From assembly GCA_934317215.1 (NCBI GenBank), contig CAKREH010000001.1:124001-188000 (forward strand): DNA of 64,000 bases, given 5' to 3'. Every line of letters starts with the position of its first letter. The first letter of the stretch is position 1. A program made the translations under genes and the position numbers. Source of the stretch: an uncultured Roseburia sp. GTDB lineage: Bacteria; Bacillota; Clostridia; Lachnospirales; Lachnospiraceae. Below, one piece after another: positions 1 to 9,163 of the stretch. The notes beneath the pieces were generated by a model, which saw only the letters and a program-made list of their open reading frames with translations, did no database searches and was not told where the DNA came from.

Positions 1-488
1 CCAAATTCGATAGCCGGCACACTAAGGATAGAAGCCGCCATATCTACCGCAATATATGGAACAGATGGAGAAATCACAAGATTGGTCATAGAAGAAAGAG
101 CCGACAAATAAGAACCTGCAATGATGTTTCCTATTTCTTTTAATGCGGATAATTCCATTTCGTCAAACGGTTTGTCCGCCGATGCTTCTTCCATCATCAA
201 CTTGTTAACAAGATACCGTGCCGATGGAATATCTACCAGAAACATCATACTACCTTCGATGTCATTCATTACCTCTAAGAAAATGCCGACAATCGTTTCG
301 TCCTCTGCCCCGACAGCTGTTCCCAGTTTTGAAACTTCCATCAGTTTTACGTTTGGAACGTTCATATCAATTTTCATGCCAAGCATATTGGCAATTGCCG
401 TAGTCGCATTTCCTGCACCGATATTACCAATCTCTTTTAAGACATCAAGATACATATTATTTACGTCTTCCAACGTTAAATTTTCCAT
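1..488 (-). CDS. cheC: CheC, CheY-P phosphatase (3' end beyond window)
   Basis: Chemotaxis phosphatase that removes phosphate from CheY-P. The first 162 codons are present; the gene runs off the left edge. Both phosphatase motifs of the CheC family are visible: E19-I-G-N22 in the first half and E118-I-G-N121 in the second, so both active sites look intact. Translation starts at the ATG at 488, with an AGAGGAG sequence upstream. It is the last visible gene of the fla/che operon, 81 bp after cheW, and that gap holds a stem-loop. CheD, the usual partner, would be expected further left but is outside the window. The identification is from the motifs and the context. Confidence 0.93.
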   Translation of the reverse strand, partial: MENLTLEDVNNMYLDVLKEIGNIGAGNATTAIANMLGMKIDMNVPNVKLMEVSKLGTAVGAEDETIVGIFLEVMNDIEGSMMFLVDIPSARYLVNKLMMEEASADKPFDEMELSALKEIGNIIAGSYLSALSSMTNLVISPSVPYIAVDMAASILSVPAIEF

Positions 489-532
489 GAATTGCTGTTT
501 CTCCTCTCATATTGCACATCATGTAAAGAACT

Positions 533-563
533 GGTGGGACTTTATATTACATAAAATCCCACC
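533..563 (-). promoter_or_regulatory. Intercistronic stem-loop after cheW
   Basis: A 7-bp stem, GGTGGGA paired with TCCCACC, extended by A/T pairs, lies 6 bp past the cheW stop. No T-run follows on the minus strand, so it looks more like an RNA stability or processing element than a terminator. On the plus strand the same stem is followed by a run of T, so a plus-strand role cannot be excluded. Confidence 0.45.
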
Positions 564-569
564 CATTTT

Positions 570-1016
570 TTAATTATTTTCTTCTACCAGTGCATTGATC
601 TCAAGCAAAGAAATCAATTGATCTCCGTGCTTGCCGATTCCATTGATAAATCTTCCCTTGTTAGAAACTTTATCAATCTCGTCATCACTTAAATTTACAA
701 CCTCTCTTACCTCATCAACAATGACCCCAAGAGAAGCATTTTCCTCTAACTTCAGAATGATGATTCTGCTTGCATTTGTCAGCACATCATCTTCCAGTCC
801 CATTTTTTTACGCACACTCATAACCGGAACAACCTCACCGCGAAGATTGATCACACCCTTAAAGTACGTCTGTACTTTTGGAACTCTTGTAATTTTCTGC
901 ATGCGGACAATGTTATCAATATAGCTGATATCAATTCCATACTGCTCACTGCCCACCATGACAACGATATATTGTTTGGATTCTTTTTCCGTTGTTTCAA
1001 GATTATTATTTTCCAT
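570..1016 (-). CDS. cheW: CheW, chemotaxis coupling protein
   Basis: A 148-aa CheW-domain protein that links chemoreceptors to CheA at the inner face of the membrane. The N-terminus is a short charged tail (MENNNLETTEKESKQ), followed by the CheW fold, with the typical stretch VINLRGEVVPVMSVRKKMGL in the middle. Length fits the family. It sits 15 bp downstream of cheA and 81 bp upstream of cheC in the same operon, so it is expected to be co-expressed with them. Identification is firm. Confidence 0.95.
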   Translation of the reverse strand: MENNNLETTEKESKQYIVVMVGSEQYGIDISYIDNIVRMQKITRVPKVQTYFKGVINLRGEVVPVMSVRKKMGLEDDVLTNASRIIILKLEENASLGVIVDEVREVVNLSDDEIDKVSNKGRFINGIGKHGDQLISLLEINALVEENN

Positions 1017-1031
1017 GCTAAGTACCCTCCA

Positions 1032-3146
1032 TTACATTAACGTATTCACATCTAAGATCAATGCAACTTCGCCATCTCCAAGAATCGTTGCACCGCTGAT
1101 CAGTTTGTTATTGTCAATGTATTTTCCAAGCGACTTGATTACGATCTCCTGCTGTCCGATCAGATTATCAACCACAAGACCTGCCATACTGTCACCTTTT
1201 GTTACAATAACAACGGTCAGGCTCTCCGGCTCTTCCCTTGGCTCAAGATCAAGCACATTGTCAAGTCTTACTAACGGAATAACCTTGCCACGCAGATGGA
1301 TTACTTCCTGCGCTTCCACATATTTGATATCCTTAACCGGAATATCTTCAATGTTGGAGATGGAACCAAGTGCAATCGCGTATTTTTCATCTCTTACTTC
1401 TACCATCAGGGCCTGGATAATTGCAAGTGTCAGTGGCAGACGTACCGTAAAGGTAGTTCCTTCGCCCATTGCTGTCTTAACTTCAACATCTCCGCCTAAT
1501 GCCTCAATGTTAGACTTAACTACATCAAGCCCAACACCTCGTCCGGAAATATCGGTAATCTTCTTTGACATGGAGAAACTTGGCAGGAACAGAATGTTGA
1601 TGATGTCTTTCTGACTCATGCTCTCAGCCTGTTCTTCTGTGATAATCCCTCTCTCAATCGCTTTATCACGTACTGCAGCCACATCAATACCGGCACCATC
1701 ATCTCCTACCTGGATGATTACGTTATTACCTTCCTGGAATGCATTTAAGAAAATGCTTCCCACTTCCGGTTTACCGAGGGCAACACGTGTCTCGTTATCC
1801 TCAAGACCATGGTCTGCGGAGTTACGCAGTAAATGCTGCAGCGGATCTCCGATCTGGTCAACAACGGTACGGTCAAGTTCTGTATCTTCACCAGTCATGT
1901 AAAGTTCCATCTTCTTATTGAGCTTTCTCGAAAGATCACGGATCATACGAGGGAATTTATTTACAACGCTCTCGATTGGAACCATTCGAACTTTCATAAC
2001 TGACTCATGCAGATTTGTTGTGATGCGCTCCAGATACTCGATCTGCTCATGGTAGGTCTGATTCTGGAAATCACCGGATTCAGTGGATCCGATTGCCACA
2101 AGACTGTTCTTTGCGATGATTAACTCAGATACCTGATTCATCAGGGCATCTAGCTTTTCAATATCAACACGGACAGTACGGTTTGTCACCGGTTTTGCAA
2201 CAGTCTGTTTCTTATTGTTCTGTGCTGCAGGTGCTTTTGCCGGTGCAGGTTTTGTCTCCTGAGCCGGTGCTGCTTCTGCCGGTGCAGAAACCTCTGTCTT
2301 TGCAGCCTCCTCTGCTGCAACTTTTTCTGCCTGTGCCTGTTTTTCTTCAAGCACCTCACATTTTACTTCCTCACCGACTACTTTTTCGATTTCAGATACA
2401 GACTGGGCTGCCTGTAAAATCTTGTCGTAAGGTTCTTCTGATGTGATGAAAAAACTGAAATCATTATCAAAATGCTCATCTTCGATTTCCTGTGAAGTTG
2501 GATTGTATACAATGATCTCTCCAAATTCCTCTACTGCCTTGAATACCAAGAATGCACGGGCAGCTTTTAATAGACAGTCTTTCTGAATATATACGGTCAT
2601 TCCATAAATATGTAAACCATTGTTTTCTGCCTCTTTTAACTTTGTGCGGTCTGAACTGTTCAGCTCAAATTCAAAATATTTCTTTTCACCGTTCTTAGCC
2701 GCATCATCTGTATTTTCTTCCTTAGGAGCCGGCGCCGCTTCCTCTTTCTTTTCCGCATTCTCCTCACCGGCGATAAAATCATTCAGTTCTTTAATGATCA
2801 GCTCGTTGTCTTCCGTTCCTTCATCAGAACTTGCCTTTACATTGTTCAGATAACTCTCGATCGCATCCAGACATTTAAAGAGCAGATCAATCATATTACT
2901 GTTGACTTTAACTTTTTCACTTCTGACTTCCTGGAAAACATTTTCCATATCATGGGTCAGGCGCTGCATACGCTTAAATCCCATTGTACCTGCCATACCT
3001 TTCAAGGAATGGGCTGCCCGGAAAATCTCATTTATAGTATCCATATTTTCCGGTTCTTTTTCAAGTTCCATAATGCAGTCACTTAAAGTCTGCAGATGTT
3101 CTTCTGTTTCATCAATAAAAATTTCAAGGTATTGGCTTACATCCAT
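1032..3146 (-). CDS. cheA: CheA, chemotaxis sensor histidine kinase
   Basis: The histidine kinase of the chemotaxis pathway, 704 aa from the ATG at 3146. Phosphate passes from His46 (AAHSLKG in the P1 domain) to CheY and CheB. Domain order: P1 (1-125), P2-like region (about 150-265), Ala/Pro/Lys-rich linker (about 270-310), P3 dimerisation, P4 ATPase with N box (LLRNSADHGLE), G1 (GDDGAGID) and G2 (GRGVGLDVV), then a CheW-like P5. The start is set by GTGGGGG nine bases upstream, which overlaps the end of cheB. An upstream in-frame start (3164) would overlap cheB and lacks a ribosome-binding site. Confidence 0.96.
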   Translation of the reverse strand: MDVSQYLEIFIDETEEHLQTLSDCIMELEKEPENMDTINEIFRAAHSLKGMAGTMGFKRMQRLTHDMENVFQEVRSEKVKVNSNMIDLLFKCLDAIESYLNNVKASSDEGTEDNELIIKELNDFIAGEENAEKKEEAAPAPKEENTDDAAKNGEKKYFEFELNSSDRTKLKEAENNGLHIYGMTVYIQKDCLLKAARAFLVFKAVEEFGEIIVYNPTSQEIEDEHFDNDFSFFITSEEPYDKILQAAQSVSEIEKVVGEEVKCEVLEEKQAQAEKVAAEEAAKTEVSAPAEAAPAQETKPAPAKAPAAQNNKKQTVAKPVTNRTVRVDIEKLDALMNQVSELIIAKNSLVAIGSTESGDFQNQTYHEQIEYLERITTNLHESVMKVRMVPIESVVNKFPRMIRDLSRKLNKKMELYMTGEDTELDRTVVDQIGDPLQHLLRNSADHGLEDNETRVALGKPEVGSIFLNAFQEGNNVIIQVGDDGAGIDVAAVRDKAIERGIITEEQAESMSQKDIINILFLPSFSMSKKITDISGRGVGLDVVKSNIEALGGDVEVKTAMGEGTTFTVRLPLTLAIIQALMVEVRDEKYAIALGSISNIEDIPVKDIKYVEAQEVIHLRGKVIPLVRLDNVLDLEPREEPESLTVVIVTKGDSMAGLVVDNLIGQQEIVIKSLGKYIDNNKLISGATILGDGEVALILDVNTLM

Positions 3147-3147
3147 A

Positions 3148-4212
3148 TTACTGTACCCCCACATTCTTTGTTATTGTTTGAGCAACCTGTGTAAGAGGAA
3201 CCACTTCATTTACCAGTCCGGTTTCAGCAATCGACTTGGGCATTCCGTATACCACACAAGTCTCGGCATTCTGTGATATCACATATACCGGCTTACTCTT
3301 TGCTAAGGATTTTATTCCCTTGGTACCATCTGCTCCCATACCAGTCAGTACAACACACACTATCTGATCATATCCACAGGTTCGCAACGAATCATAAGTA
3401 ATGTCTGCACACGGTTTTAATCCGCCGATAGGAGGCAATTCATCATTGAGTCTGATTTTATGGCTTCCGTCAGGACTTTTCTTTATTTCCATATGCTTTC
3501 CGCCGGGAGCGATATACACCGTTCCTTTCTTAAGCACATCTCCGTCCTCAGCTTCTTTTACATGAATCTGACTGACTTCGTTTAACCTGTCCGCCATGGA
3601 TTTCGTAAATCCTGCCGGCATATGCTGCACCAGTATCATAGGTGCATCCAGGTTTTCAGGAAGATAAGGAATTACACTCTGAAGGGCTTTAGGACCTCCT
3701 GTTGAACATGCAAGAGCAACTAATTTATTTCTGCTCCGGATTGTCTCTGTACTTCTGCGCAAAACCACTTTTTCCGGTGCATCACTCTGCCTGCTTCCCA
3801 AAATCATTTTCTGTGTCTTTAAGACTGCATTCAGTACACCTAAAAGTTTAGTTTTGAACACATCGCCCTTTGCTTCGATCACATTCGTCGGCTTCGTCAC
3901 AAAATCAACTGCTCCCCGTTCCATGGCAAGCATGGTAACTTCGGCATCTTTTGTAGTCGTAGTACTGACCATAATGACCGTTGCACGGATTCTTTCTTTT
4001 TGAAGCTGCTCTAATAAAGCCAGTCCATCCATCCGCGGCATATTAACATCCAACACCACGCCGTCATATCTTTTTGCCCTTAATTTTTCAAGTGCATCCA
4101 AACCGTCTCTGCAGGTATCGATTGCCTGAAATGTTTCATCTGAATTAATAATATCACAAATCACCCTTCTCATGAGTGCAGAGTCATCAACAACCAGAAT
4201 ATTTTTTTTCAT
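3148..4212 (-). CDS. cheB: CheB, receptor methylesterase/deamidase
   Basis: A 354-aa protein-glutamate methylesterase for adaptation in chemotaxis. The N-terminal receiver domain has the acidic pair D9-D10 and the phospho-acceptor D55 (LDVNMPRMDG). The C-terminal catalytic domain shows the Ser of ACSTGGP, the His of VQHMPAGF and the Asp of LTGMGADG. The start codon overlaps the stop of the PilZ gene by 4 bp (ATGA), so translation is probably coupled. No CheR gene is in the window. Confidence 0.96.
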   Translation of the reverse strand: MKKNILVVDDSALMRRVICDIINSDETFQAIDTCRDGLDALEKLRAKRYDGVVLDVNMPRMDGLALLEQLQKERIRATVIMVSTTTTKDAEVTMLAMERGAVDFVTKPTNVIEAKGDVFKTKLLGVLNAVLKTQKMILGSRQSDAPEKVVLRRSTETIRSRNKLVALACSTGGPKALQSVIPYLPENLDAPMILVQHMPAGFTKSMADRLNEVSQIHVKEAEDGDVLKKGTVYIAPGGKHMEIKKSPDGSHKIRLNDELPPIGGLKPCADITYDSLRTCGYDQIVCVVLTGMGADGTKGIKSLAKSKPVYVISQNAETCVVYGMPKSIAETGLVNEVVPLTQVAQTITKNVGVQ

Positions 4213-4970
4213 TTTCTTGTCCTCTCACTGCTATTCTGCTGACGCATTCTTCTCTCTTCTTCGAAGATGTAACGGATAATTTCTTCCCTTACCCGATCAT
4301 TCTTGATGCTGAATTTTGCACGCGACATAAACCTGTATTCTGCCGCTGATTCTATTTTACTTGTTTCAATCACATTTGCAACAATATAATACTGATTATC
4401 CATTGTCTGGCTTTTCAGTCTTAACTCCACTAAGATCCATGTACCCGATTTCTGTTCCTGTTCAGCTGTAAAACGGATTCCTCCGCCACTTAAATCCATG
4501 ATTTTTCCTTTTCGTTCTTTTTCATAAAAATGTTCATCACGGATTTCCGAAAAAATAGCATCCACACTGTCAAGCATGGCCTGTTCTGCTGTCAGTTCAT
4601 AATATTTAAAATCCAGAAGACACGGATATCTGAAATATTCTCTTCGCTGAAACTTTTCCGGCTGAGATTTCAATTCCATCTCAAGCATATATATATTATC
4701 TTTTTTATACCGCTCCTTAACCTGCCCAACTGCCCGATACAATGACTCGCGTGAGAAAAATACAAGTTCATAACGAACTCCAAGCTGTAACAGCACCAGT
4801 TTGCCAGCCTCCATCGGCATGGCTATTTCCATATTTCCATTCGAGCAGAAATCAAGCACCTTACTTTTATATGTTTTCACTATGACGTCCGTTTTTTCTG
4901 CCTGTTCAACTTCCTGAAGAACACGGATATCTATCTTATCGCCAATACGTATAATGTCTGAAACCTTCAT
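4209..4970 (-). CDS. YcgR/YpfA-type PilZ protein, c-di-GMP flagellar brake
   Basis: A 253-aa protein with an N-terminal YcgR-like domain and a C-terminal PilZ domain. The c-di-GMP-binding residues are visible: RREYFR for the RxxxR motif and DLSGGGI for the D/NxSxxG motif. Related proteins bind c-di-GMP and slow or stop the flagellar motor by contacting the stator or switch. Its place between flhG and cheB fits that role. The ATG at 4970 is chosen because GGAGG lies 7 bases upstream; the ATG two codons earlier sits almost on top of that site. Confidence 0.88.
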   Translation of the reverse strand: MKVSDIIRIGDKIDIRVLQEVEQAEKTDVIVKTYKSKVLDFCSNGNMEIAMPMEAGKLVLLQLGVRYELVFFSRESLYRAVGQVKERYKKDNIYMLEMELKSQPEKFQRREYFRYPCLLDFKYYELTAEQAMLDSVDAIFSEIRDEHFYEKERKGKIMDLSGGGIRFTAEQEQKSGTWILVELRLKSQTMDNQYYIVANVIETSKIESAAEYRFMSRAKFSIKNDRVREEIIRYIFEEERRMRQQNSSERTRK

Positions 4971-4982
4971 ATCCATTCCTCC

Positions 4983-5861
4983 TTAGTACTTGTGTTGCCA
5001 AAAATTTGAAAACATTCTGGCAATCCCCAACCGTTTATCCGGTAATTTTTCTTCCTGTAAAATCAGATTTGAAGCCATAACTTCAAACGCTCTTGCCGAC
5101 TTCGCCAACGGTGCATTCAATGAAACAGGTTTCTGCTGTCTTACCGAACGTTCGAGCATGTGATCCTGCGGAATCATTCCAAGATAATTTACAGAACCAT
5201 CCAGAAACTGTTCTACCACAGAATTCAGTTTTTCATATATCTGCTGCCCCTCTTCACTGGATATCACCCGGTTTGACACAATCCGAATATCTGTCTGCTC
5301 ACGTGAAAATGAAGGATTATGATACAATGCTTTCAGTAATGAATAGGAATCTGTCAAAGAACTCGGTTCCGGCGTCGTAACAACAAGTACTTCCGGACTT
5401 GCCATTACAAATTCCATAACCTGGTTTGAAATTCCTGCCCCTGTATCAATCAGGATCACATCTGCATACCGATCTAATTCAGCCAGACCACGAACCAGAT
5501 ATCTGATCTGTTCATCCGCAAGCTGGTTCATACTCAAGATTCCTGCTCCGCCAGAGATAAACCCTATTCCCATAGGGCCTTCTGTTATGATCTCCGTCAT
5601 GCTTTTCCCCTGGAACAGAAAATCTCCCAGATTATAACGTGGGACTGCGCCAAACATAACTTCAACATTGGCAAGACCAAAATCAGCATCAAAAATCAGG
5701 ACTTTTTTTCCCATTTTACTGATTTGCACAGCAAGATTTACTGCAACATTTGACTTTCCAACTCCGCCTTTTCCACTCGTCACGGTAATCACGCGTGCAT
5801 CCAGTTTCCGGCTCTGATTTTTTACTTTAATTACATTTCTGAGATTTTGAGCCTGATCCAT
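4983..5861 (-). CDS. flhG: FlhG/FleN (YlxH), MinD-like ATPase controlling flagellar number
   Basis: A 292-aa ParA/MinD-type ATPase with a deviant Walker A motif (SGKGGVGKSN, residues about 29-38) and the switch region DADFGLANV. The C-terminus ends in a basic/hydrophobic stretch (KRLGIARMFSNFWQHKY) that may act as a membrane-targeting helix. FlhG works with FlhF to set flagellar number and position. It follows flhF with a 4-bp gap, the standard arrangement. Confidence 0.93.
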   Translation of the reverse strand: MDQAQNLRNVIKVKNQSRKLDARVITVTSGKGGVGKSNVAVNLAVQISKMGKKVLIFDADFGLANVEVMFGAVPRYNLGDFLFQGKSMTEIITEGPMGIGFISGGAGILSMNQLADEQIRYLVRGLAELDRYADVILIDTGAGISNQVMEFVMASPEVLVVTTPEPSSLTDSYSLLKALYHNPSFSREQTDIRIVSNRVISSEEGQQIYEKLNSVVEQFLDGSVNYLGMIPQDHMLERSVRQQKPVSLNAPLAKSARAFEVMASNLILQEEKLPDKRLGIARMFSNFWQHKY

Positions 5862-5865
5862 ATCA

Positions 5866-7116
5866 TTATCTGCCTCCCAGAAGTTGTTTTACTATTTTTT
5901 GTGTATTAAATTCCTCTATGTCATCCGGTACATTTTGTCCGTTTGTCATATAGGAAAGTGGTGCTCCCGAATACATCTTGATATTGTAAATATTACCATA
6001 CGCTTCCGTTTCATCAAGTTTTGTAAATATCAGTTTATAATCGGCAATCTCCTTATAGCGGTCAGCAATTTCCAAAAGATCTTTATACTTGGTTGTTGCA
6101 CTGACTACCAGATATACCTCTCTTTCATATGCTGCATCCAGACCTGCAAGCATTTGTTTCATATCATTGCACTGTTCATCATTCTTATGGGAAAAACCTG
6201 CCGTATCAACAAAAATAAGATCATACTCACTGACTCTTTCGATTGCGGCATTCATTTCCTCTGCAGAATATATGATACTCATTGGTGCATCTAAAATATT
6301 CGCATATACACGAAGCTGTTCTGTTGCAGCAATACGATAAGTATCCGCTGTCAAAAACGCAATCTTCATCCCCATTTCCAGCTTATACTTTGAGGCAATT
6401 TTAGCAATCGTAGTTGTCTTACCAACACCTGTCGGTCCAACAAAGAAAACAATCCTTGGTTTTTTTCCGGAAACACAGATTGTATCCGGCTGTCCCAGTT
6501 TTAAGATCATCTTCTGATATACATTTGATAATATTGCGTCCACACTGCTTCCACTGTGCATTACTTTCTCTGCTTCGTCTAAGATCTGGTTGACATATTT
6601 TTCATTCACTTCATTTTCCAGCAGCGTCCTGTAAAGCATCTTAGTAAACTGTAGTCCCTCCGGATTTACGGCCTGATGTTCTTTCTCTTCTTCTTTTACT
6701 TCTTTCTGTCTGTTTTCTTCCACAGAAAGCTGCTTTTCCAGAATATTAGAAAGATTTTCCAGTCTTTTCTCTAAGCCATCTTTTGCGTGCAGTTCAGGTG
6801 CTTTCGTAAGATATCCTGACAGGACATCGGATGTTCTGTCATTTGAGAATTCTTTCGGACTGATATCCTCATCTGCAGCCAGATTCAACGTTTTTACTGT
6901 TTTTGCTGCCAGGTCAGCGACCTGTCTCGGATCCACAAAATTCTCTTTTTCTTCTTTTGCTGCCGTAACCTCAAACACTGAACTTTTCCAGGCTTTAAAC
7001 ATACCTGTAGGTTTGATTTCCTTTACATTCATCACAACAGCGTTTTCACCAAGTTCCTGTTTCGCTTTTTCGATTGCCTCTTCTTTCGTCTTTCCCTGAT
7101 ACTTATTTATTGTCAT
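5866..7116 (-). CDS. flhF: FlhF, SRP-type GTPase for flagellar placement
   Basis: A 416-aa signal-recognition-particle-type GTPase. The N-terminus (MTINKYQGKTKEEAIEKAK) is typical of FlhF, then a charged variable B region, an N domain and the G domain with the P-loop GPTGVGKTTT and the DTAG motif (FVDTAGFS). It marks the site of flagellar assembly together with FlhG. The ATG at 7116 is preferred over a GTG at 7128, because it matches the family N-terminus and has GGTGA at a suitable distance. The 5' end lies immediately after the flhA stop. Confidence 0.94.
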   Translation of the reverse strand: MTINKYQGKTKEEAIEKAKQELGENAVVMNVKEIKPTGMFKAWKSSVFEVTAAKEEKENFVDPRQVADLAAKTVKTLNLAADEDISPKEFSNDRTSDVLSGYLTKAPELHAKDGLEKRLENLSNILEKQLSVEENRQKEVKEEEKEHQAVNPEGLQFTKMLYRTLLENEVNEKYVNQILDEAEKVMHSGSSVDAILSNVYQKMILKLGQPDTICVSGKKPRIVFFVGPTGVGKTTTIAKIASKYKLEMGMKIAFLTADTYRIAATEQLRVYANILDAPMSIIYSAEEMNAAIERVSEYDLIFVDTAGFSHKNDEQCNDMKQMLAGLDAAYEREVYLVVSATTKYKDLLEIADRYKEIADYKLIFTKLDETEAYGNIYNIKMYSGAPLSYMTNGQNVPDDIEEFNTQKIVKQLLGGR

Positions 7117-7117
7117 T

Positions 7118-9163
7118 TCACTTGTCACCGTCCCTGCTGATTATCCCTACTGACTGTAATTCTACATTAGATTCAATTTCATTATATGAAACTACAATTA
7201 AGTCCTTAAAATAATCTTCTGTTAATTTTTTAAAGTACATTCGAACAATTGGTGATGTGATCACAATTGGCGTTTTCCCCATGTTCTCAAGTTTCGTCAC
7301 TTCATTCTGTACGGAATTCATAATAGCCTTTGTTGTTTCCGGATCAAGTGTAAGATATGCCCCCTGTTCTGTCTGCTTCACAGAAGCCATAATTTCCTGT
7401 TCCACCTTCGGATCAAGTGTGATGACACTGGTTGTTTCATTTGCCGGAAAATATTTGCTGGAAATCGCTCTCTTCAAACTCTGACGTACGTACTCCGTCA
7501 AAACATCTGTATCTCTCGTTGTCGCTGCATGATCGGCGAGTGTCTCAAAAATTGTCAGCAGGTCGCGGATTGAAATTCCCTCTCCTAACAGATTCTGTAA
7601 AACTTTCTGAACCTCACCAAGTCCAAGCATTTTGGGAATCAGCTCGTCCACCAGTACCGGATTGCTCTCTTTCAGATTATTGACAAGATTCTGCACATCC
7701 TGTCTGGTAAGCAATTCTGCAATATGTGACCGGATCACCTCTGTCAAATGTGTTGCAATAATCGATGGCGGATCAACAACCGTATATCCAAGGCTCTCCG
7801 CACGTTCACGCTGGCTTTCCGTAATCCAAATCGCCGGGAGATGGAATGACGGTTCAAATGTAGGGATACCTGTGATCTCTTCCTCCACATATCCCGGATT
7901 CATTGCCATATAGTGATCAAAAAGGATCTCTCCTTCTGTCACCTGCACACCTTTGATTTTAATAATATATTGATTTGGATTTAACTGAATATTATCTCTC
8001 AAGCGTATGATAGGTACTATAGTACCAAGTTCCAGGGCAATCTGTCTTCGTATCATAACAACACGATCCAGGAGATCTCCTCCCTGATTTACATCTGCTA
8101 ACGGAATGATACCATACCCAAATTCAAGTTCAATCGGATCAACCTGAAGCAGCGACACAACATTCTCCGGTTTTCGTATCTCTTCCGCTTCCGTTTCCTC
8201 CGCGTTGACCTCTTCTTCTATACTCTCAATACCGATATTTTTGTCGACCTGTCGTCCTGCAATAATAAAAGTTGCACCAAACACAAGAAACAATAAGGTA
8301 TTTAACGGTGTTGCAATTCCTAAAACCGCCAGCGTAGTACCTACAATATAAAGTACTTTGGGAATACCAAATAACTGACTGACAAGGATATTGGAAAAAT
8401 CCGCTTCTTTCGACGCTTTTGTAACAAGAATACCGGTTGCAAGCGAGATCAGAAGGGACGGAATCTGGGAAGACAGTCCATCACCAATGGTAAGTACACC
8501 GTAATGTTCAATCGCTTCCTGAAACGTCATTCCACCCCGCAGTATACCCATAATGGTTCCGCCCGCAAGGTTTACAAACGTGATAATAAGACCAGCTGCT
8601 GCATCTCCCTTTACATACTTGGTAGCACCATCCATGGAACCAAAGAACGCAGATTCTTCCTGAATCTTATTTCTCCGCTCCCTTGCTTGTTTTTCCGTGA
8701 TCGCTCCGGTATTTAAATCCGCATCAATCGCCATTTGCTTACCAGGCATCGCATCAAGTGTAAATCTCGCCGTTACCTCAGCGACACGCTCGGAACCTTT
8801 ATTGATAACAACAAACTGGATAATAACCAGAATAATGAATACGATGGCACCAACGATCAGATCTCCACCACCAACGAACTGTCCAAATGTCTGTACGACA
8901 TTACCCGGATTACCGGTTGTTAAGATCAGTCGTGTTGAGGACACGTTCAGGGAAATTCGAAAGATTGTCGTAAACAACAGTAAAGTCGGAAAAAAAGACA
9001 TATCCAGTACTTCTTTTACAAACAATGTATTAAAAAGAACAATCAATGCGATTGAAATGTTCAGTGCCAGCATAACGTCGAGTAAATTGGAACTGATTGG
9101 CACTATAAAAAAGATGACTGCAGCCAGTAGATACAGTGCAACACCTATGTCAGCTTTCTTCAT
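7118..9163 (-). CDS. flhA: FlhA, flagellar export gate
   Basis: A 681-aa component of the flagellar type III export gate. The N-terminal half carries about eight membrane segments (from residue 10 to about 310), interrupted by the conserved loop with AEVTARFTLDAMPGKQMAID. The C-terminal half is the cytosolic docking domain for substrates and chaperones. Length and motifs are normal for FlhA. The start overlaps the flhB stop by 4 bp. Confidence 0.97.
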   Translation of the reverse strand: MKKADIGVALYLLAAVIFFIVPISSNLLDVMLALNISIALIVLFNTLFVKEVLDMSFFPTLLLFTTIFRISLNVSSTRLILTTGNPGNVVQTFGQFVGGGDLIVGAIVFIILVIIQFVVINKGSERVAEVTARFTLDAMPGKQMAIDADLNTGAITEKQARERRNKIQEESAFFGSMDGATKYVKGDAAAGLIITFVNLAGGTIMGILRGGMTFQEAIEHYGVLTIGDGLSSQIPSLLISLATGILVTKASKEADFSNILVSQLFGIPKVLYIVGTTLAVLGIATPLNTLLFLVFGATFIIAGRQVDKNIGIESIEEEVNAEETEAEEIRKPENVVSLLQVDPIELEFGYGIIPLADVNQGGDLLDRVVMIRRQIALELGTIVPIIRLRDNIQLNPNQYIIKIKGVQVTEGEILFDHYMAMNPGYVEEEITGIPTFEPSFHLPAIWITESQRERAESLGYTVVDPPSIIATHLTEVIRSHIAELLTRQDVQNLVNNLKESNPVLVDELIPKMLGLGEVQKVLQNLLGEGISIRDLLTIFETLADHAATTRDTDVLTEYVRQSLKRAISSKYFPANETTSVITLDPKVEQEIMASVKQTEQGAYLTLDPETTKAIMNSVQNEVTKLENMGKTPIVITSPIVRMYFKKLTEDYFKDLIVVSYNEIESNVELQSVGIISRDGDK

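Noticed and set aside
121..573. Plus-strand open frame across the cheC region
   Set aside because: Shadow of cheC, which has conserved motifs on the minus strand. The same holds for the other antisense frames over the flagellar and phage genes.
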